From an uncultured Lachnospiraceae bacterium (GTDB taxonomy: Bacteria; Bacillota; Clostridia; Lachnospirales; Lachnospiraceae), in contig CADBXF010000012.1 in NCBI GenBank assembly GCA_902798585.1, forward strand, positions 1-61,043: a DNA stretch of 61,043 nucleotides. Direction: 5' to 3'. The notes under the pieces were generated by a model. That model did not search any database and had not been told where the DNA came from. It saw only the letters and a program-made list of their open reading frames with translations. A program made the translations under genes and the position numbers. This document shows, in pieces, positions 26,885-35,077 of the stretch (its first letter is position 1; each line of letters opens with the position of its first letter).

Positions 26885-28012
26885 ATGAAAATCACATTGG
26901 ACCATGTCACCAAGAGATTTCCCAACCGCAACAAAAAAATCCACTCGGATGTCATTGCCGTCAACGATTTCACCTTTGAGATTCCGGACGGCAAGCTGAT
27001 CGGTCTTCTCGGCCCCTCCGGATGCGGCAAGAGCACGACGCTGAACCTGATCAGCGGTCTCGAGACGCCGACTTCGGGACGCATCTTCTTCGGAGATACC
27101 GATGTCACCGATGTGCCGGCCGAGAACCGCGGCGTCGGCCTCGTGTTCCAGAACTACGCGCTCTACCCTCACCTGACCGTCCTCGACAACATCATGTTCC
27201 CTCTGGGCAACCTCCGCGGCAGCGAGAAACTCACGAAGGAACAGATGCGCGACAAGGCGATGGCTGTCGCAAAGCTCGTCCAGATTGACGAACTGACCGA
27301 GCGGCGCCCGAAGGAGCTCTCCGGCGGACAGCAGCAGCGCGTTGCGATTGCGCGTGCGCTTGTAAAGATGCCGAGTGTTCTTCTGCTCGACGAGCCGCTC
27401 TCCAACCTCGACGCCCGGCTTCGCCTGCAAACGCGCGAGGAGCTTGCGCGAATCCAGCGTGAGACGGGAATCACCACGGTCTTCGTCACCCACGACCAGG
27501 AGGAGGCGATGAGCATCAGCGATCTCATCGTCGTCATGAAGGACGGTCTGTTCCAGCAGATGGGCAAGCCCCAGGATGTATACGATATCCCCGACAATCT
27601 CTTCGTCGCCAAATTCCTCGGCACCCCGCCGATCAATGTCTTCGAAGGCACCGTCCGCGACGGCCGGCTCTTCCTCGGCGAGACCGCCGTGCTGCCGGTG
27701 CACGACCTTGCGATGGGCGGCGAGCCGGTCGGGGAGCCGAAAAATGTTTTCGTCGGAATCCGGCCGGAGGGCTTTATCCCCGCAGAGGACGGCGCTCTCG
27801 CACTTACGCTTCGCAAAATTGAGGTCATGGGCCGCGACACCTCGGTCGTCGCTTCCCACGAGGCGCTCACAACACCGACGCTTCGCGCCATCGTCGCTTC
27901 CGACGCTCCGGTTTACGAGAGCGACGGCATCGTACGGTTCGACATCAAACCGTCGAAGCTCCATTTGTTTGACCGCGATACCGAAGCGCGCATCGCATTT
28001 GTCACAGACTGA
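26885..28012 (+). CDS. Sugar ABC transporter ATPase (MalK/UgpC type)
   Basis: A 375-residue CUT1 ATPase with [27 protein letters not shown] and FVTHDQ, then a TOBE-type regulatory half. It is a paralogue of the orphan ATPase at 15447 but belongs to a full transporter operon. The ATG at 26885 has GAGGAG 8 bases upstream. The first permease gene begins 11 bases after its stop. The dedicated ATPase suggests this importer does not depend on the shared MsmX-like one. Confidence 0.95.
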   Translation: MKITLDHVTKRFPNRNKKIHSDVIAVNDFTFEIPDGKLIGLLGPSGCGKSTTLNLISGLETPTSGRIFFGDTDVTDVPAENRGVGLVFQNYALYPHLTVLDNIMFPLGNLRGSEKLTKEQMRDKAMAVAKLVQIDELTERRPKELSGGQQQRVAIARALVKMPSVLLLDEPLSNLDARLRLQTREELARIQRETGITTVFVTHDQEEAMSISDLIVVMKDGLFQQMGKPQDVYDIPDNLFVAKFLGTPPINVFEGTVRDGRLFLGETAVLPVHDLAMGGEPVGEPKNVFVGIRPEGFIPAEDGALALTLRKIEVMGRDTSVVASHEALTTPTLRAIVASDAPVYESDGIVRFDIKPSKLHLFDRDTEARIAFVTD

Positions 28013-28023
28013 CGGAGGCGCAT

Positions 28024-28920
28024 ATGAAACAGAAACTTCGACAATACAAGGCCTGGCTCTATCTTCTTCCGGCCATCGTTTTTCTGGGGATTTTCATGGT
28101 GTATCCCCTGCTTGACGTCGTCATCTACTCCTTCGAGGAGGGCTTCAACTTCGTGACGCAGTCCTCCCGCGGAACCGGCCTGTTCAATTATTCCTATGTG
28201 CTGCACGACCCGTATTTTGTTCAGGCGCTCAAAAACACCTTCCTCATCGTGATTATCACCGTTCCTGTTTCGACGGGGCTCGCGCTTCTGATTTCTCTTG
28301 CGCTCTCCTCTGTCAAGCCGCTGCGGAATCTCTTCCAGACCGTCTATTTTCTGCCGTATGTCACCAACACCCTGGCGGTCGGCCTGGTCTTCATGGTGCT
28401 CTTTAAAAAGACCGCATACACCGACGGCATGGTCAACCTTCTCCTCGGAGTGTTCGGCGTCCCGTCCGTGGATTTCATCGACGGTCCGTACTGGGCAAAG
28501 CTGTTGGTCATGTGCATCTACACGGTCTGGGTGGTGCTGCCGTTTAAGATTCTGATTCTTACAAGCGCCCTCGCTTCCGTCAATCCGGACTATTACAAGG
28601 CCGCCCGCGTGGACGGCACGCGCCCTTCGCGAATCTTCTTCCGAATCACGCTGCCGCTCATCTCGCCGATGGTCTTCTACCTCGTAATCACCGGATTTAT
28701 CGGGGCGTTCAAGGCCTACAGCGACGAGGTCGCACTCTTCGGAACCGATTTAAATGCCGCGGGCATGAACACGATGGTCGGCTATGTGTACGACATGCTT
28801 TACGGCGCGTCGGGCGGTTACCCCTCGTACGCTTCCGCCGCCGCGCTCATCCTCTTCCTGATTGTGCTCACAATCACCTGCATCAACCTGATGGTGAGCC
28901 GTCGAAGCGTTCATTACTGA
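28024..28920 (+). CDS. Sugar ABC transporter permease (MalF-like)
   Basis: A 298-residue protein with six predicted TMs and the EAA loop YYKAARVDGTRPSRIFFRITLP, which docks to the ATPase. This is the CUT1 first permease. GGAGG lies 5 bases before the ATG. The second permease starts 16 bases downstream. The sugar cannot be read from the sequence; GH130 and GH30 genes nearby make mannosides or xylan fragments possible. Confidence 0.94.
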   Translation: MKQKLRQYKAWLYLLPAIVFLGIFMVYPLLDVVIYSFEEGFNFVTQSSRGTGLFNYSYVLHDPYFVQALKNTFLIVIITVPVSTGLALLISLALSSVKPLRNLFQTVYFLPYVTNTLAVGLVFMVLFKKTAYTDGMVNLLLGVFGVPSVDFIDGPYWAKLLVMCIYTVWVVLPFKILILTSALASVNPDYYKAARVDGTRPSRIFFRITLPLISPMVFYLVITGFIGAFKAYSDEVALFGTDLNAAGMNTMVGYVYDMLYGASGGYPSYASAAALILFLIVLTITCINLMVSRRSVHY

Positions 28921-28936
28921 GAAAGGAGGCAAAATC

Positions 28937-29830
28937 ATGACACAGGAAAATGTTGTTTTCTCCGGGACAGCCGCTACGGATTTCTCGTCACAGGCAAAAC
29001 GCCGGCGCAGAATCCGCACCTCGCTCCTGTATGTATTTCTCACGATTTGGGCTGTTGCGGTGCTCTTCCCCTTTTACTGGATGATTCTCACTTCATTCAA
29101 GTCGCAGGGCGCATACAACAGCGAGCAGACGCCGAAATTTTATGTCTCCGAACCGACTGCGGAAAATTACCGCGAGGCATTTACCGCGGTTCCTCTCGCG
29201 CGCTATTTCGGCAACACCCTGATTTTCACGATTGTCACAACAGCGCTCATGATGGTTGTCATCATACTTGCGGCATTTGCCTTTGCAAGGCTTAAGTTCC
29301 GCGGCAAGAACCTGCTGTTCACGCTGTTTTTGAGCCTCATGATGATTCCCAACGAGCTCGTAATCATCACCAACTATGTAACTATCACCAAATGGGATCT
29401 CCGCAACTCCTTCCCCGGCTTGATTCTTCCGTCGATTACCTCGGTGTTCTACATCTATCTGCTCAAGGAGACCTTCGAGCAGATTCCCGAGGAGCTCTAC
29501 AAAGCCGCCAAGGTGGACGGAACCTCGGATTTCAAATATCTTCGCCGCGTCATGATTCCGATTGCGCGCCCGACGCTCGTCACCATCGCGATTCTGAAGG
29601 TCATCGAGTGCTGGAATTCCTATGTCTGGCCGCGGTTGATCACCGACAAAGCGGAGTATTTCCTCGTTTCCAACGGCATCCAGGAGATCCGCGAGCACGG
29701 CTTCGGCCGGGACAATATCCCCGCCATGATGGCCGCCGTCGTAGTCATCTCCGTGCCCCTGATTGTTCTCTTCTTAATCTTCCGCAACAAAATTATGGAA
29801 GGTGTGTCGAGAGGAGGGATTAAAGCATGA
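28937..29830 (+). CDS. Sugar ABC transporter permease (MalG-like)
   Basis: A 297-residue protein with six predicted TMs, a cytoplasmic N-terminus of about 28 residues, and the EAA loop LYKAAKVDGTSDFKYLRRVMIP. GGAGG lies 7 bases before the ATG. Its stop overlaps the start of the binding-protein gene (ATGA at 29827-29830), so synthesis of the two is coupled. Confidence 0.94.
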   Translation: MTQENVVFSGTAATDFSSQAKRRRRIRTSLLYVFLTIWAVAVLFPFYWMILTSFKSQGAYNSEQTPKFYVSEPTAENYREAFTAVPLARYFGNTLIFTIVTTALMMVVIILAAFAFARLKFRGKNLLFTLFLSLMMIPNELVIITNYVTITKWDLRNSFPGLILPSITSVFYIYLLKETFEQIPEELYKAAKVDGTSDFKYLRRVMIPIARPTLVTIAILKVIECWNSYVWPRLITDKAEYFLVSNGIQEIREHGFGRDNIPAMMAAVVVISVPLIVLFLIFRNKIMEGVSRGGIKA

Positions 29831-31617
29831 GACGGATTTCATTTGCGCGCGAAGCGCACAAATTCAATCCGGGCGAATTGGCTGCGGAGCAGCCTATTCG
29901 CTCAGCCGCACTCGCCTGCGGCTCCGCCTTGCCTCGCGCACGGCGGGCAGCATGTCCTCAGGCGCGCGAAGCGCACAAATTCAATCCGTACAATCCGTAC
30001 CTGCATACTGTTTTGCTGGCACTGCTGGTTCTCTGCGCGGCGCTTCTTACCGGGTGCCACGGCGGGACGACGCAGGAGGAATTTTCCGTGCCTGCGCAGG
30101 TGGATTTGACAAAGGAGTACAACATTTCATTCTGGGCAAAAAACGACAATAACCGGCGCCAGGCCGAGATTTATAAGCAGGCGATCGAGAATTTCGAGAA
30201 GCTCTATCCGAACATTCGTGTCACAATGAAGACCTACATGGACTACCCTTCTCTCTACCGCGATGTCATCACCAATATCGCAACGGACACGACGCCGAAT
30301 GTCTGCATCACCTATCCCGATCACATCGCGACCTACATGCAGGGAGACAACATCGTGGTAAAGCTCGACGATCTGATGCGCGATCCGCACTACGGCCTCG
30401 GCGGAAGCGAGGTTCGGTTTGACGCGCCTACCGCTGCGGAGATTGTCCCGAAATTCCTCGACGAATGCAAGATTGCCGGCGGCCAGTATGCGCTCCCGTT
30501 CATGCGCTCCACCGAGGCGCTGTACATCAACAAGACCGTTCTGGAGGCCGCGGGATACAAGCTTCCCGAGAAGATTACCTGGGATTTCGTTTGGGAGGTC
30601 TCGGAGGCGGCCCTTGCGAAGGACGGGGACGGCAATTACATCGCCAACGGACAGACGACGCTCATCCCGTTCATCTACAAATCGACGGACAACATGATGA
30701 TTTCCATGCTTGCCCAGAAGAACATCCCCTATTCCGACGAATACGGCAATATTCTGATGTTCAACGATGACACGCGCGACCTTCTCAAGGTGATTGCCGC
30801 GCACGGAAAGAGCCGCGCATTTTCCACCTTTTCCATCTCGAGCTACCCCGGCAACTTCTTAAACGCCGACCAGTGTATCTTCGCCGTCGACTCGACCGCG
30901 GGCGCAACCTGGATGGGCAGCGATGCGCCGAATCTCGATATTCACGGTGAGGATGTGCGCAAATTCGAGATAGTCGTGACCGAGATTCCGCAGTTTGACC
31001 CGGAGCATCCGAAAATGATTTCGCAGGGGCCGAGCCTCTGCCTCTTCAACAAGGAGGACGAGGGCGAGGTCGTGGCCTCGTGGATTTTCCTTCAGTATCT
31101 GCTCACCAACGAGGTGCAGATTGCATATTCGCAGACAGAGGGCTATATTCCCGTCACGAACAAAGCACACGGGTCTGCGGAGTATCAGGACTATCTCGCA
31201 GCGGCGGGAACCGACAACGAGCTCCATGATTCGGTCAAGATTCAGGCGGCGGAGCTTCTGCTCAAAAACATCGACAACACCTTCGTAACGCCGGTATTTG
31301 CGGGGTCCGCCTCAGTTCGCGAGGCCGCGGGTGAGCTGATTGAGAGCGTCACAAAAGCCGGCCGGCGTCGAATCACCGTGGATGACGCCTACATAAAGAC
31401 CTTGTACAGTGATGTCACCTCGCTTAAACACCTCGACCAGATTACGGTCCGCACTCCCGATGCCGGCGCGGATGACGGTTCGGGAAAGGGTCCTCAGAAG
31501 GACCTCGGAGCTCTTCCCGGCGCAAGCCTTGCGCTTCTTATCATCCTTCCCGCCACCTGGATTGTGCTGCTTGCCCTCTATATGATTGGACGAAAAAAGC
31601 AACAAAAAGCAATCTGA
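29827..31617 (+). CDS. Sugar-binding lipoprotein with repeat insertion and C-terminal TM
   Basis: A 596-residue extracellular solute-binding protein (CUT1 type). The N-terminus is odd: 57 hydrophilic residues precede the hydrophobic core LLALLVLCAALL and lipobox LLTGC near residue 77. The extra length comes from a 117-base in-frame duplication-type insertion in which AREAHKFNP occurs twice (about residues 7-15 and 46-54). Without it the protein would begin with an ordinary signal. The binding domain spans about 90-520. A second oddity is a C-terminal TM (about 568-588) with tail GRKKQQKAI, so the protein could be anchored at both ends. GGAGGG precedes the ATG, which overlaps the permease stop. 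Confidence 0.92.
   Translation: MRRISFAREAHKFNPGELAAEQPIRSAALACGSALPRARRAACPQAREAHKFNPYNPYLHTVLLALLVLCAALLTGCHGGTTQEEFSVPAQVDLTKEYNISFWAKNDNNRRQAEIYKQAIENFEKLYPNIRVTMKTYMDYPSLYRDVITNIATDTTPNVCITYPDHIATYMQGDNIVVKLDDLMRDPHYGLGGSEVRFDAPTAAEIVPKFLDECKIAGGQYALPFMRSTEALYINKTVLEAAGYKLPEKITWDFVWEVSEAALAKDGDGNYIANGQTTLIPFIYKSTDNMMISMLAQKNIPYSDEYGNILMFNDDTRDLLKVIAAHGKSRAFSTFSISSYPGNFLNADQCIFAVDSTAGATWMGSDAPNLDIHGEDVRKFEIVVTEIPQFDPEHPKMISQGPSLCLFNKEDEGEVVASWIFLQYLLTNEVQIAYSQTEGYIPVTNKAHGSAEYQDYLAAAGTDNELHDSVKIQAAELLLKNIDNTFVTPVFAGSASVREAAGELIESVTKAGRRRITVDDAYIKTLYSDVTSLKHLDQITVRTPDAGADDGSGKGPQKDLGALPGASLALLIILPATWIVLLALYMIGRKKQQKAI
29845..29988. repeat. 27-bp direct repeats flanking a 90-base hairpin-rich element inside a gene
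   Basis: The 27-base sequence at 29845-29871 recurs exactly at 29962-29988, a period of 117 bases, which is divisible by three. The 90 bases between contain several short inverted repeats, such as GCTGC/GCAGC and GCCGCA/TGCGGC, and the direct repeat itself begins with a GCGC/GCGC hairpin. No transposase is present. The structure is that of a small dispersed palindromic element rather than an insertion sequence; no other copy lies in this window. Confidence 0.8.
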
Positions 31618-31646
31618 AAACGACAAAAACTTGAATACATTTTCTA

Positions 31647-31674
31647 TTGCAGTTTTCGCCGATATCGCTATAAT
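31647..31674 (+). promoter_or_regulatory. Promoter for the OB-fold-like lipoprotein gene
   Basis: TTGCAG (31647-31652) and TATAAT (31669-31674) with a 16-base spacer. The spacer nearly matches that of the TPR gene promoter. Confidence 0.72.
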
Positions 31675-31739
31675 GAAGGTGGTTGCGGAAACATTTTCCG
31701 CGGCGCGTACAATTTGTTTTTTCTGTGAAGGAGACAAAA

Positions 31740-32540
31740 ATGAAGAAATTATTGATTTTGGCAGCAGTTCTTGTGCTTGCTCTCTCCGTGAGCGCATGCG
31801 GCAAGGATGACAAGAAGAACGAAACGCCTACGGCGTCTCCGACCGCTACGACGGCTCCCACCGAGACTCCGACGCCCGAGGCAACGGCAACACCTACCGA
31901 AGTTCCCGCTCCTGCCGTAATGAACCATGCACAGTTTGATGCAGCCGAGTTTGACACCCCGGTTACGGTTCAGGCTTTTGTTGTAGACACCCAGAGCTGG
32001 TGGGACAACAAGATTACCGTATACGCCGCTGACAAGGACGGTGCGTACTTCATCTACGAGATGGCCTGCTCCCAGGAGGATGCCAAGCTTCTCGTTCCCG
32101 GCAAGGCGATTCTCGTAAGCGGATTCAAGTCCCAGTGGTCCGGTGAGATTGAGATTGCCGAGGCAACCTTCAGTTTCGCAGACACCTCCGAGACCTTCGT
32201 TCCCGAGGCATTCGATGCTACTTCTCTTCTCGGGACCGACGATTTGATCAAGCATCAAAACGAGCGCGTTGTCTTCAAGGGTCTCAAGATTGAAGCACAG
32301 GAAGACGGCGCGGCATTCGCCTACAAGAACGCTGAGGAGAAGACCGACGACCTGTATTTCAAAGCTTCCGCCAACGGAACGACCGTAAGCTTCTGCGTTG
32401 AGTTCTATCTTCGCGGCAAAGACACGGATGTTTACAAGGCAGTGGAAGGCCTTAAGGTCGGCGATACCGTGGATGTTGAGTGCTACCTCTACTGGTACAA
32501 CGGTGCCAACCCTCATGTAATCGGCGTTACCGTAAAATAA
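31740..32540 (+). CDS. Lipoprotein with OB-fold-like domains, unknown function
   Basis: A 266-residue lipoprotein: lipobox VSAC near residue 20, a Thr/Pro/Ala linker to about 60, and two similar beta-rich segments (about 62-155 and 160-266). Phrases such as LLVPGKAILVSGFKSQW and GLKVGDTVDVECYLYWYNG resemble the strands of OB-fold (tRNA-anti-like) domains. Function is not known. GAAGGAG lies 6 bases before the ATG at 31740; 19 upstream codons could be read but lack a site. It has its own promoter and terminator. Confidence 0.8.
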   Translation: MKKLLILAAVLVLALSVSACGKDDKKNETPTASPTATTAPTETPTPEATATPTEVPAPAVMNHAQFDAAEFDTPVTVQAFVVDTQSWWDNKITVYAADKDGAYFIYEMACSQEDAKLLVPGKAILVSGFKSQWSGEIEIAEATFSFADTSETFVPEAFDATSLLGTDDLIKHQNERVVFKGLKIEAQEDGAAFAYKNAEEKTDDLYFKASANGTTVSFCVEFYLRGKDTDVYKAVEGLKVGDTVDVECYLYWYNGANPHVIGVTVK

Positions 32541-32557
32541 TTTCCCGATGACTGAAG

Positions 32558-32592
32558 AAGGCTGTCGCAAACAGGTTGCGGCAGCCTTTTTA
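32558..32592 (+). terminator. Intrinsic terminator
   Basis: A 13-bp stem with one G-U pair (32558-32570 with 32576-32588) followed by a run of T, 17 bases after the lipoprotein stop. Confidence 0.9.
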
Positions 32593-32683
32593 CCATTGCG
32601 GACATCCGCCGCCCGAATCGGCGATTGCTATCCGCCACAGCGGACGATGCCCCGTATTACCATGCGCAGACAAGGAGGAAACC

Positions 32684-33439
32684 ATGCTTATCATCGACAT
32701 CAACACAATCGACGAACTGCTTCAGTTCGCGGAGGCTCTTGCCGCCCGTCACGGAAGCAACACAAGACTGTGGTACCGCGGGGAGGGCAACTCCGCTCTC
32801 ACTCTCGTGCCGTCCATCCAGCGAAGCGAAAAACGCCTTGCGATGGAGCGTTTCCTCTCGAACGATTTCTATGTGCGCGCGATGCAGATTATGAGCAACC
32901 CTCCGGAGAAACACAATTACGCGCACTGGGTTGCGCTCATGCAGCACTACGGCCTTCCGACACGAATTCTCGACTGGTCGCGCTCTCCTCTGGTGGCTTC
33001 CTTCTTCGCAACGGAAACCTACCGGACGATGCCCGACACCGACGCCTGCGTCTGGGTTCTCGTCCCCGACCGGTTCAACGAGATGGAGGGCTTCGGGCGA
33101 TGCATCTACCCGATTGACGCGGACACGGCCCAGGAGATGCTGCTCCCGGCGTTCAAACACCTGCATCACAACCCCGCGCTCGAGGACAAAATACTGGCAT
33201 GCGCCTCCACGGATCAAAACCTCCGGATGTACCTGCAGCAGTCCTGTTTCACGGTGCACAATTCGCTGCGCCGGCTTGAGGATATCTGCGACGACCAGAT
33301 GCTTTATAAAATCATCATCCCGAAAGAGCGCAAGCAGTATTTCATCGAAAGTCTCCGTGTTCTCGGCATCACCGAGAGCTATATCTATCCCGATCTCGAG
33401 CATATCTGCCGCGATTTGCGCGGTTTTTACGATCTTTGA
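32684..33439 (+). CDS. FRG-domain protein
   Basis: A 251-residue cytoplasmic protein. RLWYRGEGNS near residue 28 and YGLPTRILDWSRSPLVASFFA near 90-110 are the hallmark motifs of the FRG domain, named for its Phe-Arg-Gly core (here Tyr-Arg-Gly). The domain occurs in many uncharacterised bacterial proteins and some suspected toxins; its activity is unknown. GGAGG lies 5 bases before the ATG at 32684. It stands alone between two terminators. I see no partner antitoxin or defence gene beside it. Confidence 0.88.
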   Translation: MLIIDINTIDELLQFAEALAARHGSNTRLWYRGEGNSALTLVPSIQRSEKRLAMERFLSNDFYVRAMQIMSNPPEKHNYAHWVALMQHYGLPTRILDWSRSPLVASFFATETYRTMPDTDACVWVLVPDRFNEMEGFGRCIYPIDADTAQEMLLPAFKHLHHNPALEDKILACASTDQNLRMYLQQSCFTVHNSLRRLEDICDDQMLYKIIIPKERKQYFIESLRVLGITESYIYPDLEHICRDLRGFYDL

Positions 33440-33475
33440 TTGTCCCGGGGCGCCCGCAACAATTCATTTTCGACA

Positions 33476-33516
33476 CACAAAAAAGCAGAGCCTTCTGACG
33501 GGCTCTGCTTTCTTCC
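33476..33516. terminator. Bidirectional terminator
   Basis: An 11-bp perfect stem (33482-33492 with 33501-33511) with A-rich sequence on one side and TTTCTT on the other. It separates two convergent genes. Confidence 0.85.
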
Positions 33517-33533
33517 GCTTATGTTTCGCAAAA

Positions 33534-34118
33534 TCAAAGCTTTGTTATGAGTCTGAGATAATCCTCGGGATCTTCATTGCCGGTAGTAACAACCTCGATG
33601 AAGAAAATTCCGTTGTCATGAACCGCACGCGCAGCCAATACCAGTTTGCCGCCCGGAACAGTCATAACGAGGCAGGTGTACGATTCGCCTGCAATGGTCT
33701 TTCGCTCGGTCTTTAACGATGTCTGAACGGTCGTGGTCTTGCTGATCGGGAGGTTGAGCATTGTCGAACCGTCGCCTATCATAGCCTTCAGCAGAGCTTC
33801 GATATCGTCGTTGTTGATTTCTCTCTCCTGGGACATGACAAACAACCCGGAGGTCGACTTCTGATTCGTGACAGCTACGCCGATGTCATAGCCTTTATAC
33901 TGCTTCCCGGACATACTGTTGATCTTGTATTCGCTTCCGGCTTCAACCTTGACCCCCGCCCATTTGTTGGTATATGTGGTGCCGTCCAACTCACCGGTCG
34001 AGTATTTTCTGTTCTGCCGAACAATAACCAGTGTCACCAAACCAGCGATAAGCAAAACCGCAATCACCGCCGTGATTATATAAATCGCCTCGCCGCGGTT
34101 CTTTCTTTCTCTCTCCAT
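33534..34118 (-). CDS. Single-pass membrane protein, unknown function
   Basis: A 194-residue protein with a basic N-terminus, one TM (about 11-33), and an extracytoplasmic domain of about 160 residues with alternating strands and helices (for example GYDIGVAVTNQK and YTCLVMTVPGGKLVLAARAV). No family is recognised. The ATG at 34118 has GGAG 8 bases upstream and is preferred to an ATG ten codons earlier. The preceding gene stops 22 bases upstream, so the two form an operon. Confidence 0.75.
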   Translation of the reverse strand: MERERKNRGEAIYIITAVIAVLLIAGLVTLVIVRQNRKYSTGELDGTTYTNKWAGVKVEAGSEYKINSMSGKQYKGYDIGVAVTNQKSTSGLFVMSQEREINNDDIEALLKAMIGDGSTMLNLPISKTTTVQTSLKTERKTIAGESYTCLVMTVPGGKLVLAARAVHDNGIFFIEVVTTGNEDPEDYLRLITKL

Positions 34119-34140
34119 GTGCCGGTCTCCTTCCGAAGAA

Positions 34141-34944
34141 TCAATCATTTCTCTTGCTCAACATCAATATCATAACAAATAAAATAGCAATAATCAATAC
34201 CCCCGGAATGGCAAGCATCCACCATTCGAAAATGTCATTGCCGTCGGCCGAACCGTTTTCGGCATTCCCGGACGGATTCTGCCCGGAATCGGGCTTCTCG
34301 TCCTTCCCCTTCGGCGTCGGAGTGTCCGGCAATTTCTCGGGCGTCGGCGTGGAATTCTCTGCCGCCGGTGTCGGCGTCACGGTAACCGGAGCTGTCGTCG
34401 GTGTCGCGGTCGGGGCGGGCGTTTCCGTGGGCGTCGGCGTTGCCTCGGTCGGCGTCGGTGTAGGCTCCTCCGGATCCGGCGTGAGCGTCGGGGTTACCTC
34501 CTCCGGTGTCGGAGTCGGCGTAGCAGCGTCCGGATCGGGCGTAGGCGTAGGCGTCAGGACATCGGTCTCGATAATCTCAAGATAGTTGTTGGAGACATAG
34601 CACTCCGTCCCCTTATAAATGATGCGGTAGAAGCTCGGCACTCCGAAGTCGTTGATTCGCTGTCCGGTGACATCCACCTCGGTGTCCTTCTGCAACACGC
34701 CGACCGTATAGCTCGGATCGTCCGTGTACTCCGGAACCGAGCGGAGATTTGCCGTCTTTACGGCGCGTCCGCGCGCCCGCATCTCGATAAATTCATATTC
34801 CTTGTTCGGGTCGATTGTCGGCATCGGCGTAGGCGAATTGCCATTCTCAGGCTCTGCCCAGGCGCCGGCGTTCATCATCGCAAGCAGCATGAGCGCACAG
34901 CAAATGACCGTAAGGGCACGCCGCAGGCTTTTCCCTGCAAACAT
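34141..34944 (-). CDS. Anchored SH3-like surface protein with Thr-Pro stalk
   Basis: A 267-residue protein: signal peptide (1-30), one SH3-like domain (about 48-128, with KTANLRSVPEY and ECYVSNNYLEII), a Thr-Pro stalk of about 90 residues, and a C-terminal TM (about 240-262) ending SKRND. SH3-like domains of this type often bind peptidoglycan; here no catalytic domain is attached. GGAGG lies 8 bases before the ATG at 34944. Confidence 0.85.
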   Translation of the reverse strand: MFAGKSLRRALTVICCALMLLAMMNAGAWAEPENGNSPTPMPTIDPNKEYEFIEMRARGRAVKTANLRSVPEYTDDPSYTVGVLQKDTEVDVTGQRINDFGVPSFYRIIYKGTECYVSNNYLEIIETDVLTPTPTPDPDAATPTPTPEEVTPTLTPDPEEPTPTPTEATPTPTETPAPTATPTTAPVTVTPTPAAENSTPTPEKLPDTPTPKGKDEKPDSGQNPSGNAENGSADGNDIFEWWMLAIPGVLIIAILFVMILMLSKRND

Positions 34945-34995
34945 AGTATAAATCCTCCTAAACTCTCATCTGAGTTGCATCATCGCAACGAGAAT

Positions 34996-35024
34996 ATTAT
35001 ACCGTTAAAGTGTGAAAAATTCAA
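34996..35024 (-). promoter_or_regulatory. Promoter for the SH3 protein operon
   Basis: Minus-strand TTGAAT (35019-35024) and TATAAT (34996-35001) with a 17-base spacer. Two small hairpins, GTTGC/GCAAC and ACTC/GAGT, lie between the start point and the ribosome site. Confidence 0.82.
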
Positions 35025-35077
35025 GTTTCCGCTGTCTGCAAATCGCTGTCCGGCCGCATTTCTCCGGAAAATGCCCG

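Noticed and set aside
26003..27964. Minus-strand open frame of 653 codons
   Set aside because: It lies opposite the TPR and sugar ATPase genes, crosses a terminator and has no ribosome site or recognisable domain.
29827..29990. Insertion sequence or CRISPR-like repeat
   Set aside because: Only two repeats, no transposase and no terminal inverted repeats; two units 117 bases apart do not make an array.
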